A program made the translations under genes and the position numbers. Shown here one piece after another: positions 7,907-15,615 of a DNA stretch of 21,165 nucleotides. The notes beneath the pieces are model-generated. The model worked only from the letters and a program-made list of their open reading frames with translations, ran no database searches and was not told the DNA's origin. The first letter of the stretch is position 1. Each line of letters starts with the position of its first letter. Origin of the DNA: CAZADA01 sp964636945 (lineage in GTDB: Bacteria; Pseudomonadota; Alphaproteobacteria; Caulobacterales; Maricaulaceae); assembly GCA_964636945.1 (NCBI GenBank), contig CAZWVH010000053.1:1-21165 (forward strand), in the 5' to 3' direction.

Positions 7907-8779
7907 ATGTCCCAACGTCCACAGATCCAGAGTTTATTACGTGAGCCCCTCGTTCATTTCCTGGCCGGCGGGGCCCTATTGTTCGCGTGGTATGCCTTGG
8001 TGGGCGGGCAAACCGATGAGGTGGCGTCTAAGCGCATTGTCATTGACGACGACGTGATCGCCTATCTCGTTGATCGCCACGAGGCGACTTGGAAACGCCC
8101 GCCGAGCGAGGAGGAATTATCGAGTCTCGTCGATGGGTATGTACGCAGCGAAATTCTCTATCGCGAGGGTCTCGCGCTGGGGCTCGATCGCGACGATGCG
8201 TTGATAAAGCGACGTGTCCGGCAAAAATTGGACGTGCTGTCAGAAGAGCTGTTTCGGCGCGAGGCCACAGAAGAGGAATTAATCGCGTTCTATGATGCCA
8301 ACATTGATGACTATACTTTGCCCGGCATTGTGAGTTTTCAGCAAATCTTACTTCCTTCAGATTTGGGCTCCGATAGCGCTGCCATTGAGGGCGTTCTGGA
8401 GCAGCTGCGCAACGGCGCCGCCCCCGAATCCATTGGTGTGGCCACACTCCTGCCCGCTGAATTGGACGAAATGCGATTGACTCGGGTGGCTCGAGACTTT
8501 GGCGAACCTTTCGCGAACGCCATTGAATCCGTTGACCTTGGAGAGTGGACCGGACCGGTGCGCTCTGGGTTTGGGTTTCATCTCGTCAATGTCACGGCGC
8601 GTGAACCGGGCCGAAAGCCCGAACTCGACGAAGTGCGCAGCCAAGTGGCGCGCGACTTGGAAGCACGCCAGAGACAAGATGCATCGGACCGCTTTTACGA
8701 GGAGTTGGCCGCCACCTACGAGGTTGTTGTGGAGACTGATGGCGAACCTGCTTTAGTTGAAACACCGGGTGCGTCATGA
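7907..8779 (+). CDS. Membrane-anchored parvulin-like peptidyl-prolyl isomerase
   Basis: A 290-residue protein with a single N-terminal hydrophobic segment (about residues 16-33, LVHFLAGGALLFAWYALV) that looks like an uncleaved anchor, placing the rest in the periplasm. After it come SurA-like helices (residues 55-130, including SEEELSSLVDGYVRSEILY) and a parvulin/PpiC-type region from about 150 to 230 (SFQQILL ... GPVRSGFGFHLVNV), then a long C-terminal helix (EVRSQVARDLEARQRQD). Such proteins catalyse cis-trans proline isomerisation or act as chaperones; whether the active-site residues are intact cannot be told by eye. The stop overlaps the hupE-like start as ATGA, so the two genes are translationally coupled. 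The same pairing occurs in other bacteria, where the isomerase may fold or insert the partner. Confidence 0.88.
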   Translation: MSQRPQIQSLLREPLVHFLAGGALLFAWYALVGGQTDEVASKRIVIDDDVIAYLVDRHEATWKRPPSEEELSSLVDGYVRSEILYREGLALGLDRDDALIKRRVRQKLDVLSEELFRREATEEELIAFYDANIDDYTLPGIVSFQQILLPSDLGSDSAAIEGVLEQLRNGAAPESIGVATLLPAELDEMRLTRVARDFGEPFANAIESVDLGEWTGPVRSGFGFHLVNVTAREPGRKPELDEVRSQVARDLEARQRQDASDRFYEELAATYEVVVETDGEPALVETPGAS

Positions 8780-9777
8780 CTCGGCTCATCATTTTCCTCA
8801 CAGGATTGTTCGCGGCGCTTACCCCTTTTCACTGGGCGACAGCCGATGAATTTCGACCCGCCTATCTGCATCTTGAACAAGTCACTGCGGAAGAATTCAA
8901 CGTTCTGTGGCGCCTACCCGGTTTGAATGAGACCACCACACTCGGCTTAAGGCCGGTGTTTCCGAATGGCGCGGAAGAGCTGTCGCTCAAGCGTTCGGTT
9001 TATGCCAATGGCGCGACGGCGATCCGGTGGTCAGTGCTGGATCCCGGCGGACTGGACGGCAAAACCAATGGTTTTGAGGGCTCGGCGAAGAGCCGTCTTG
9101 AAATCCTGGTCCGCGTGCAGCGCATGGACGGCAGCGAACAAGTGGGAAGAGTTCTGGCCACGTCCCCTGGATTTGTCTTTGAGCAGAATCCCGGGCAATT
9201 CGAAGTCGCTTGGTCTTATACGATCATTGGCATTGAACATATCTTGTTCGGCATAGATCACTTGTTGTTTGTCTTAGCTTTACTGTTGATTGTTCGCGGA
9301 ACCCGGCGGCTCTTTCTCACCATCACATCATTCACCCTCGCTCATTCGATCACGTTGGCGCTCGCAACATTGGGCGTTGTTCAAGTTCCCGGCCCACCTG
9401 TGGAGGCCATCATTGCATTATCCATCGTGTTCGTGGCGCGCGAGGTGATCCACCTTCGCCAAGGGCGGGAAGGTTTGGCCGCCAGGCGGCCGTGGGTTGT
9501 TGCATTCGCGTTCGGCCTACTGCACGGATTGGGATTTGCGGGCGCATTGGCTGAAGTTGGATTGCCACAGAACGCTGTGCCGGCGGCATTGTTATTCTTC
9601 AATGTTGGCGTCGAACTGGGCCAGGTCATGTTCGTTCTGGCATTACTAGGCGTGGCGTGGGTTGGGAAACGCCTGCTCCAAAGCTCGCCAATTGTTCGGT
9701 TTGCGCCATTGGCGACCACCTATGTGATTGGAACAGTGGCCAGTTACTGGGTCATCGAGCGCGTTTCCGGCTTTTAG
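8776..9777 (+). CDS. HupE/UreJ-family membrane protein
   Basis: A 333-residue polytopic membrane protein. It has a signal peptide (about residues 1-23), a roughly 120-residue extracytoplasmic domain rich in strands, then six or so membrane helices from about 145. The first helix block contains the family signature EHILFGIDHLLFVLALLL, with His and Asp that could bind metal; later segments include FTLAHSITLALA, FGLLHGLGFAGAL and FNVGVELGQVMFV. HupE and UreJ are linked to nickel or cobalt uptake for hydrogenase and urease, but this longer subfamily occurs without either enzyme, and neither is in the window, so a nickel role is unproven. It starts inside the isomerase stop codon (ATGA) and ends 50 bases before the lipoprotein hydrolase gene on the same strand. 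Confidence 0.9.
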   Translation: MTRLIIFLTGLFAALTPFHWATADEFRPAYLHLEQVTAEEFNVLWRLPGLNETTTLGLRPVFPNGAEELSLKRSVYANGATAIRWSVLDPGGLDGKTNGFEGSAKSRLEILVRVQRMDGSEQVGRVLATSPGFVFEQNPGQFEVAWSYTIIGIEHILFGIDHLLFVLALLLIVRGTRRLFLTITSFTLAHSITLALATLGVVQVPGPPVEAIIALSIVFVAREVIHLRQGREGLAARRPWVVAFAFGLLHGLGFAGALAEVGLPQNAVPAALLFFNVGVELGQVMFVLALLGVAWVGKRLLQSSPIVRFAPLATTYVIGTVASYWVIERVSGF

Positions 9778-9827
9778 TCCACTTCACCATGCGCGACGCA
9801 CGGCGCGATAGTCTGACGGGGATTACG

Positions 9828-10664
9828 ATGACGCGATTAAACTTGGTTGCCCTACTCGGATTGGTCACCATTACGGCGTGTGCGTCCTCATCCACGCTCA
9901 CAGAGCGCAATCAACTGTTGCAGGCGGACTACCAGCTCTACCGGCCTGAGGGGAATGCGCAGACGCCCATCGTTCTGATGTTCCACGGATGCGGCGGCCT
10001 TTACGGCGAGGGCTACGAAAAGGACATCATGCGCGACTATGCGGCCGTGGCCGTCGACCAGGGCTACGCCGCCCTGGTGGTGGACAGCTTCAGTCCTCGC
10101 GACATTGAGTTTAACCAAGCCGTCCATCGTGTGTGTACAGGGCTCAAATTACGCGGCCGCACACGTGCCGGCGACGTCCTCGCCGCCGTTCAGTACGCCA
10201 AATCCCTACCCTTCGTTGACCATGACGGCATTGTTCTGGCGGGATGGAGTCACGGCGGTTGGACAGTGATGGAATCCATGATCATGGATCTGCAGACAGA
10301 TTGGCCCCCCGACCTCACCCAACCGCCAGCTGATTTGATGGACAACCTGGCGGGTGTCTATTTGACGTACCCGTATTGCGGCTTTCCTTCGCGCGCGCCA
10401 TCGCATGGCTGGGCGCGCACACCACCAACCGAATTCGTCCGCGCAGAACGCGACACCGTCGCCAAGGCCGAACCGTGTGATAAGGCCCTCGAAGAAATGC
10501 GTAACAGTGGTGTGCCATTGGATGTGGAAGTGTTCAGCGGTGTGACGCATGCGTTCGATGAAAGTGATCAAACCGAAGGGTCATCCTACGTATATGACCC
10601 TGTGGCCACTGCCCGGGCGCATGAACGATTTGCGGCATTCTTGAATGCGGTCAAGCCGCAATAA
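9828..10664 (+). CDS. Lipoprotein dienelactone-hydrolase-like alpha/beta hydrolase
   Basis: A 278-residue alpha/beta hydrolase with a lipoprotein signal (MTRLNLVALLGLVTITAC; lipobox ITAC, Cys18), so it should sit on a membrane facing the periplasm. The core fits the dienelactone hydrolase family: the oxyanion strand VLMFHGCGG (residues 49-57), the nucleophile elbow GWSHGG with Ser141, a likely acid near Asp209, and the catalytic His241 in GVTHAFDE. The substrate is unknown; ester or lactone hydrolysis is expected. The frame stays open upstream into hupE, but ATG 9828 has GACGGGGATT as ribosome-binding site and gives the signal peptide. It may be the third gene of the parvulin-hupE transcript. 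Confidence 0.9.
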   Translation: MTRLNLVALLGLVTITACASSSTLTERNQLLQADYQLYRPEGNAQTPIVLMFHGCGGLYGEGYEKDIMRDYAAVAVDQGYAALVVDSFSPRDIEFNQAVHRVCTGLKLRGRTRAGDVLAAVQYAKSLPFVDHDGIVLAGWSHGGWTVMESMIMDLQTDWPPDLTQPPADLMDNLAGVYLTYPYCGFPSRAPSHGWARTPPTEFVRAERDTVAKAEPCDKALEEMRNSGVPLDVEVFSGVTHAFDESDQTEGSSYVYDPVATARAHERFAAFLNAVKPQ

Positions 10665-10671
10665 ATCGTTT

Positions 10672-10683
10672 GGACTTAAGTCC
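10672..10683. repeat. 12-bp perfect palindrome
   Basis: GGACTTAAGTCC lies eight bases after the hydrolase stop and about 130 bases before the DUF481 start. With no loop it would not make a good terminator hairpin. It could be a dimeric regulator site or chance. Confidence 0.3.
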
Positions 10684-10813
10684 CACGAATCAATTGCCCC
10701 GTGATCCGTGTTGGCACGAAGGTTGCTCCCACAGTTTTTGATCAGTTTCCGCCAAGGGCGTTGGCAAGACGTCGTGTTTGCGGTGTTCTCTTGTCAGAGT
10801 GGTGTGCGCAATC

Positions 10814-11842
10814 ATGTCAAGGACCGTCTTATCCCTCGCATTGGTCAGCTCAGTTTTGTTGACCGGCGCGTCAGTCGCCCAAACAACATCCAATGACGAT
10901 GCGGCGGACTTCTTGAACGCGTTGGAAATGAGCCTCAGCAGCGCAGCTGTCAGCAACGACCCCATCGCTCGGGCAAGCATCATTGACTTTGCCGTTGCCG
11001 CACGTCCCGATCTCGAACCATCCATCCGCGCGATTGCCGAGCGTAAAGGCATTGCGCCTGTGAGCGCGAACGAGATTGCCGAAGCCGCCGGTTCCACCGA
11101 AGCTCAATCGCCAAGTGTTGAAGCGCCCACCGATGCGCCAACAGGCTTTATCCACGGATGGACCGGCGAATTTCTGTTCGATTTTGAACTTGAGCGCGGC
11201 AACAGCGAAGAAGCTGAATTTGACGCGTCGATTGACACAACCAAAACGTCGGGCGTTTGGGAATATCAATTCCAGGTCGACTATGAATACACCGAGGTCA
11301 ATGAAGTCCGCGCAGAGGACGAAATCCTGGCCCGGTTTGACGTGCGTCGTTCCCTCACTGACCGGCTTGCATTGACCGGCTTCGCGTCAGGCGAAAGCGA
11401 CGAATTTGATGGCTATGAATATCGCTATTTGGTTGGCGCGGGCCTAGCCTATCGGATATTTGACCGCGACAACTTGTTCTGGCGCGTGAGTGGCGGCCCC
11501 GCCTATCAGGTGGCGCGCACAACCGTGGCCGACGAAATTGAGCGAGATTTTGCCTTGGCCGGCGAAACGCGGATCCGATGGGAGCCGATTGACCGATTGA
11601 CGCTCGGGGCTGACGCCACCACTCTGTTAACAAACCGCTCGCGGCTCTTGGCGGAGGTATTTGCGGAGGCGCAACTCTGGCGCCGGTTCGGCATCCGCGC
11701 CTCTCAGGAATTCGATGCGGAACTTAAACCTCCGCTGGGCGCTGAGTCGTTTAATCCCACCACCGCCATTTCATTGGTCTACAAAATTGGCGATCTAAAC
11801 GCCCTCGACCAATCATTTCAATATGGCACACTGACGGATTGA
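10814..11842 (+). CDS. DUF481-family outer-membrane protein
   Basis: A 342-residue protein with a signal peptide (MSRTVLSLALVSSVLLTGASVAQ). Residues about 25-110 are low-complexity and helical, rich in Ala, Ser and Glu. From about 115 (GWTGEFLFDFELERGNSEEAE) the sequence turns into alternating-pattern beta strands typical of DUF481 barrels, with strand blocks WEYQFQVDYEYTEV, RYLVGAGLAYRIF and NPTTAISLVYKIG. DUF481 proteins are salt-induced outer-membrane proteins in some relatives; here the role is unknown. A start 36 bases upstream is possible, but 10814 gives the cleaner signal peptide. No strong ribosome-binding site is visible. It converges with the lysozyme gene. Confidence 0.87.
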   Translation: MSRTVLSLALVSSVLLTGASVAQTTSNDDAADFLNALEMSLSSAAVSNDPIARASIIDFAVAARPDLEPSIRAIAERKGIAPVSANEIAEAAGSTEAQSPSVEAPTDAPTGFIHGWTGEFLFDFELERGNSEEAEFDASIDTTKTSGVWEYQFQVDYEYTEVNEVRAEDEILARFDVRRSLTDRLALTGFASGESDEFDGYEYRYLVGAGLAYRIFDRDNLFWRVSGGPAYQVARTTVADEIERDFALAGETRIRWEPIDRLTLGADATTLLTNRSRLLAEVFAEAQLWRRFGIRASQEFDAELKPPLGAESFNPTTAISLVYKIGDLNALDQSFQYGTLTD

Positions 11843-11853
11843 TTTTCTCAGAT

Positions 11854-11871
11854 AAAAACCGGCTTCCCGGC
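11854..11871 (-). terminator. Weak intrinsic terminator after the lysozyme gene
   Basis: On the minus strand CCGG-GAAG-CCGG is followed by TTTTT, 18 bases past the lysozyme stop. The stem is only four to five pairs, so the call is tentative. Confidence 0.4.
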
Positions 11872-11888
11872 ACTCTTACAACACCCTC

Positions 11889-13094
11889 TTACGGCTTTAC
11901 TTTGTTTGTGAGAGTCGTAACTTTAGAAAATACCCGCCGAGCTGGCTTTTTCTTTGCCAGCGTCTTGAGACGTGTGGCATTCGCGGAATTGAAGAATTGA
12001 TATCCCATAAAGCCGGCCATCGCCACGCCGAGAATGATCAGGATGCGATTGGGATGGTCTTGGATCATCTGCAGGACCGGCCCAACATGTTCATTGTCAG
12101 TCCTCACGCCCAGTTCGTTGATGGCGCCAAGCCCCGCCGCGCCTGATCCCAAAGCGCCCGTTCCCATGAGGCCTGTCAGGCGTCCAGGCTTATTGCCGTT
12201 GGTTGTTGGCTCAACAACGCGCGCACTGTTTTTGGTGGGGGTTTCTTCGTCGTATGCGGCGACTTTTGCTTCGCGCTTGCGCCAGTGATTGATGCGCCGC
12301 ACAATGACGTAGACTGAGTAAATTAGGATAACCGCCCCAACGACCATCAAGATTGTGTCGGAGTTCTCCTTTGCCCAAGCGATTGCGTTCTTGATGGGGC
12401 CTGGGTCAGCTTCAATATCAGCTTCAGAAGCGCCGCCGGCCACAACGGCCACGGCGCCCGCTCCACCCGCAACCGCCGCGCCGGTGGGCAATTCCATCGA
12501 CATGTCATCATCGCCGGACTCGAGCACAACTTTGGTGGCGGCCGTTTGTGGAGCGGGTGCGGTCTCACCCTTTGCGGCTGGGTGGTCCTTATCCTCTTCT
12601 GGGGTCGCATCGACCGTTTTCACGATTTTTGTTGGCGATCCAGCAGCGGGCGTTAGGAACAAGCCCTTTTCAGCAGCTCGACGGCGCTTCAGGCCTTCCA
12701 GCACCACTTTTTCGCCATTCACCGTGGCCTTGTTCCACATTTCAAAGGCGTCAGCGGCCGCAGCGCGTTCGCCGGCATTCAGCTTTCTGAGCACCGTCGA
12801 ACTTTGAAAATTACCCGGACCAATATTGTATGTGAGCGACACACAAGCGCCGAATTCGTTCTCGTTGACATCGACCTTGATCATCGATTCAACCGAATCT
12901 TCGAATTTGCGCAGATCTTTACGGAGAATATCCTCAGCTTCCGCTTCAGTGATTTTGCGGCCGGGCTTTACGTCAGCGCCCGTGTGGCCATACCCAATCG
13001 TCCAAACATCAGCCGGGCACAGATAGGCTTCCAGTTCGAGCCCTTCAAAACGCTTAATAATGTCCAAAGCGGCCGCATTCGTTTGCATATTCAC
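11889..13094 (-). CDS. GH24 (T4-type) lysozyme with two C-terminal membrane segments
   Basis: A muramidase cleaving peptidoglycan glycan strands. The N-terminal GH24 domain (about residues 5-150) shows the catalytic spacing E-8-C-5-T: Glu17 (RFEGLE), Cys26, Thr32 (WTIGYGHT), the Cys-for-Asp form seen in many phage endolysins. A Pro/Ala/Glu/Thr-rich linker follows, then a hydrophobic helix at about 246-266 (ILMVVGAVILIYSVYVIV) with basic residues after it, a Gly-rich linker, a second helix at about 350-369 (ILIILGVAMAGFMGYQFF) and a basic tail. There is no N-terminal signal peptide. Three starts are possible: GTG 13133 (ribosome-binding site too close), GTG 13094 (AAGGA nine bases upstream, chosen) and ATG 13088. 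No other phage genes are nearby, so it looks like a captured endolysin in a fixed envelope role. Confidence 0.87.
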   Translation of the reverse strand: MNMQTNAAALDIIKRFEGLELEAYLCPADVWTIGYGHTGADVKPGRKITEAEAEDILRKDLRKFEDSVESMIKVDVNENEFGACVSLTYNIGPGNFQSSTVLRKLNAGERAAAADAFEMWNKATVNGEKVVLEGLKRRRAAEKGLFLTPAAGSPTKIVKTVDATPEEDKDHPAAKGETAPAPQTAATKVVLESGDDDMSMELPTGAAVAGGAGAVAVVAGGASEADIEADPGPIKNAIAWAKENSDTILMVVGAVILIYSVYVIVRRINHWRKREAKVAAYDEETPTKNSARVVEPTTNGNKPGRLTGLMGTGALGSGAAGLGAINELGVRTDNEHVGPVLQMIQDHPNRILIILGVAMAGFMGYQFFNSANATRLKTLAKKKPARRVFSKVTTLTNKVKP

Positions 13095-13469
13095 GCCACC
13101 CAGTCCTTGCCTGCTCCCCCGCCGCTCCGTCACCTCCTCGAAAAAAATGAGAGAGAGGCGGGGTTAGCGGAAAACCAATCTGCTTGATTAATTTAGTTTC
13201 TCACACCCACTTGACAAAAATCCAGCTGGAATTGCTGCAACACAGCTGAGTGTGTGACCTTGAAGTCGCAGTCATTGCATAAACCCACAAAATGCTGAGA
13301 GATTTGCGTCGACAAAATTGTTATTCAAAGTTTGACAAAAGACGTACTGCTCACTCTTTCTTAATCTAGTTCACTACCTGCTCAAACCATTTGCCTATGA
13401 TTTCCCGGCTGCATATGAAAGTGAAGTAAATTTCTAAGTCGATCAATTATGAAGTAGGATGGGATCCCA
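13095..13469. other. Divergent AT-rich intergenic region
   Basis: This 375-base gap between the lysozyme gene and the barrel gene holds no convincing coding frame. It is richer in A/T than its flanks. On the minus strand TTGTCA and TAAATT spaced by 16 bases (about 13216 to 13189) could be a sigma-70-type promoter for the lysozyme. On the plus strand TTGACA occurs at 13211-13216 and again at 13332-13337 but lacks a good -10 at normal spacing. An imperfect hairpin ACACA-GCTGAG-TGTGT lies at about 13240. Confidence 0.5.
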
Positions 13470-13937
13470 ATGAAACGCACGGTATTTGTACTACCGCTTG
13501 TTTCCGCGCTCTTTGCAGTCCCGGCTCAAGCCGATGGCTGGCTGGAAGACTGGCGCATTCATGGCTATAGCGGTGTGGTCTGGAACGATGACTCGACAGA
13601 CGTCACCTTTGGGGTGAGCGGGCGTAAAGCCTTGACGCGCAATCTCTCCGTCGGCCCGACGGTCGAATTTACTCCAGATGTGGAGACGCGCGACGGTTCG
13701 GAATCTGGCCAGTGGCTCGTCCTTGGCACCGCCCGTTATGACTTACCGCTGGGCTTCCACGCCAACGGCGGATTGGGCGCACAATTTTTCGATGGCGATA
13801 CTGATTTCGTCGCGAGGGTTGGCGGCGGATACGCCTTGCGTCTGGGTGGATTGTCTGTGGGGCCGACGGTGACGGTGGACTTTGTTGACGGCGATCAACG
13901 CGTTTTCGCCGGCGGATATCTCGGGCTGAACTTTTAA
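13470..13937 (+). CDS. Small secreted beta-barrel-like outer-membrane protein
   Basis: A 155-residue protein with a clear signal peptide (MKRTVFVLPLVSALFAVPAQA, cut before DGW). The mature part is about 134 residues of short strands with alternating polar and nonpolar residues separated by turns rich in Gly and Asp (GYSGVVWNDDS, VTFGVSGRKAL, VGPTVEFTPD, HANGGLGAQFFDGD, VARVGGGYALRLG), ending in GYLGLNF. A terminal Phe is typical of outer-membrane barrels recognised by the Bam machinery. The family was not recognised by name. GGATGGGATCCC before the ATG supplies the ribosome-binding site. It is followed by a strong terminator and is probably a single-gene transcript. Confidence 0.85.
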   Translation: MKRTVFVLPLVSALFAVPAQADGWLEDWRIHGYSGVVWNDDSTDVTFGVSGRKALTRNLSVGPTVEFTPDVETRDGSESGQWLVLGTARYDLPLGFHANGGLGAQFFDGDTDFVARVGGGYALRLGGLSVGPTVTVDFVDGDQRVFAGGYLGLNF

Positions 13938-13978
13938 TCGACTCGAAGTCCCAACGCCACATCGACGTGAGACCAATG

Positions 13979-14014
13979 ACCACCGGTAGTTTCAATGACT
14001 GCCGGTGGTTTTTT
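13979..14014 (+). terminator. Intrinsic terminator of the small barrel gene
   Basis: ACCACCGGTAGT (13979-13990) pairs with ACTGCCGGTGGT (13998-14009) with one G-T wobble around a seven-base loop, followed by a run of six T (14009-14014). It lies about 40 bases past the stop at 13937. Confidence 0.9.
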
Positions 14015-14052
14015 GCTTGCGCCGTTCACCGCTCGATGCCGTGTCACAGGCC

Positions 14053-14091
14053 AAAGAGAAAGGGCGCCTGGCCATTCCGCCAAGCGCCCTT
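14053..14091 (-). terminator. Intrinsic terminator of the ompA-like gene
   Basis: On the minus strand AAGGGCGCTTGGC and its near-perfect complement (one wobble) form a 13-bp stem with a short loop, followed by TTTCTCTTT. It lies just past the stop of the ompA-like gene (14125) and sits back to back with the plus-strand terminator at 13979-14014. Confidence 0.8.
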
Positions 14092-14124
14092 CAATAATAC
14101 GCAACTCTAACTATTATGGTTGTC

Positions 14125-15186
14125 TTAGCTGTTAGGACCGCTACCGGCGTCCACCGCGCGGATGGTGCTTTCAACACGACGGTTGACTGGCTCACGGACA
14201 CCATCATTGGTGGCCAAAGCAGGATCGCGCTCACCACGACCTTCGGTTTGGATCACGCTGGCGCGTGCGCCGTTGCGGATCATTTCCTCGCGAACCGCAT
14301 TGGCGCGGCGCACTGAAAGGCCTTGGTTGTAGCTTTCTGAGCCTGAACGGTCGGCGTGACCGACGACTTCAACCTGAGTGACCGAACAGTTTTCCAACTG
14401 CTCAACCGCATCAGCGATCGTGTCGCGGGCTTGCTGGGAAAGCGTGTCGCTGTCCCAAGCGAAGTAGACCGTGAATGGCACGTCATCGCATGGTGCAACA
14501 AACTCTTGTTCTTCAAAGGCCGTTGCCAGCGGCAGTGCGGCAACCGGAGCGGCGCCCACATCACCAAACTGATAGCGAAGACCAAAGAAGATGTCGTGGC
14601 TGGCTGGGCGAGAGAAGCTCGCTGAACCGCCATTGTCGTTGATGGCCACTTCATCAAAAATCGTGTGATAGCGATATTCGACTTCAGCCGTAATGCGATC
14701 GGTGAGCGGGAAGCCCACGCCAGCGATGCCTTGCAGGGCCAGCTCATTTTCCGTGTCAGTGAAGGTGCCGGGACCAACAGGCACCTGAACGCCGGCGCGA
14801 ACGCGTGACCAACCGAAACCGCCGCCAACATATGGCTCATACCAGTCGCTGCCAAAATCAATGTCGTAAAGCCCATTCACCATGAGCGACCATTGATTGA
14901 GATCAGATGCGCTCGGGCGAACATCGCCGATTGCGCCATAGTCGTAATAACGGTTTGAGACTTCAACTTCACCGCGCCAGCGGCTGTTTAATCTCCAACC
15001 CACAGCGAGAACCCCGCGCAAGTCGCCTTTAGCACTTTCTTCCGACTCTGGCGTGTCCGTAGCACGGATATCCGAGTCAGTAGGAAAGCCGTAGCCGATC
15101 AGGCCACGGATGTATGGATCAGCGCTGGCGACGCCTGGCATGGTCAGCGCTAGGGCAAGGGAAGATACCCCAATAGTGCGAATCAT
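14125..15186 (-). CDS. OmpA-family outer-membrane protein
   Basis: A 353-residue protein linking the outer membrane to peptidoglycan. After a signal peptide (MIRTIGVSSLALALTMPGVASA) comes an eight-stranded OmpA-like barrel (about residues 23-205; strands such as YEPYVGGGFGWSRVRAGV and ITAEVEYRYHTIF). A short linker leads to the peptidoglycan-binding OmpA C-terminal domain from about 236: VYFAWDSDTLS, VVGHADRSGSESYN (Asp279), LSVRRANAV, GRGERDP and PVNRRVE. The Asp and Arg that hold diaminopimelate are present. ATG 15186 is chosen for its upstream GGGGTCG and the clean signal peptide; in-frame ATG 15198 and a longer frame from 15240 are less likely. A good terminator follows, so it is probably monocistronic. 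Confidence 0.93.
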   Translation of the reverse strand: MIRTIGVSSLALALTMPGVASADPYIRGLIGYGFPTDSDIRATDTPESEESAKGDLRGVLAVGWRLNSRWRGEVEVSNRYYDYGAIGDVRPSASDLNQWSLMVNGLYDIDFGSDWYEPYVGGGFGWSRVRAGVQVPVGPGTFTDTENELALQGIAGVGFPLTDRITAEVEYRYHTIFDEVAINDNGGSASFSRPASHDIFFGLRYQFGDVGAAPVAALPLATAFEEQEFVAPCDDVPFTVYFAWDSDTLSQQARDTIADAVEQLENCSVTQVEVVGHADRSGSESYNQGLSVRRANAVREEMIRNGARASVIQTEGRGERDPALATNDGVREPVNRRVESTIRAVDAGSGPNS

Positions 15187-15615
15187 TTTCGACCCCATGA
15201 TTAACCGGCCGACCGAACGAAACCGGCATCGACCAAACAAACAGTACAGTGAGTGACTTAATGTCAGCCATGCCGATCATTTGAGATCAAGGTATAAATA
15301 CAGTTAACGACGAAAATTATTCGATTGAAAATCATAACTGTTGCATTTTTGCAGCTATACACTTGCACGCTAAGGCTGTCCCATTTTGGGAACTCATCGC
15401 CAAACGGATAGGTTCACTTGCAACCGGTATTATGACCAACCTCTTTACTAATGCCGAATCTCAATTCGATGAAGATCCAACATGTCAAAACAATTTTGAG
15501 CGACGCCCTCGCGTTAGCGATCGTGTCTTGACCGAGTTGTTGTGGCCTCATTCAGGCCAAAACAAGGGAGCCGATGCGGCGTCGATGACGGAGGTTAGAC
15601 TGGCGCGTTCCGCCA
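15187..15615. other. Intergenic region upstream of ompA-like gene
   Basis: No convincing gene in 429 bases. A plus-strand frame starting at ATG 15432 runs to 15701 but overlaps the lipoprotein 3' end and does not resemble a known protein. A GGAAC (15389-15393), 17 bases and GGTT (15411-15414) on the plus strand resemble an EcfG promoter, with a hairpin about 125 bases downstream. The ompA promoter should lie in the AT-rich 15260-15340, but I see no clear -35/-10 pair. Confidence 0.4.
15537..15565. repeat. Inverted repeat (12-bp stem, one mismatch)
   Basis: TTGTTGTGGCCT (15537-15548) and AGGCCAAAACAA (15554-15565) form a hairpin with a five-base loop. It lies about 50 bases past the stop of the minus-strand lipoprotein gene and could end or protect that transcript. 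Neither side carries a clean T-run. Confidence 0.4.

Noticed and set aside
11889..13133. Lysozyme gene as part of a prophage lysis cassette
   Set aside because: No holin, spanin, structural or integrase gene lies within several kilobases; all neighbours are host envelope genes.
14280..14876. Open frame of 198 codons overlapping the ompA-like gene on the same strand
   Set aside because: It is a different reading frame inside a gene with clear barrel and OmpA C-terminal motifs.
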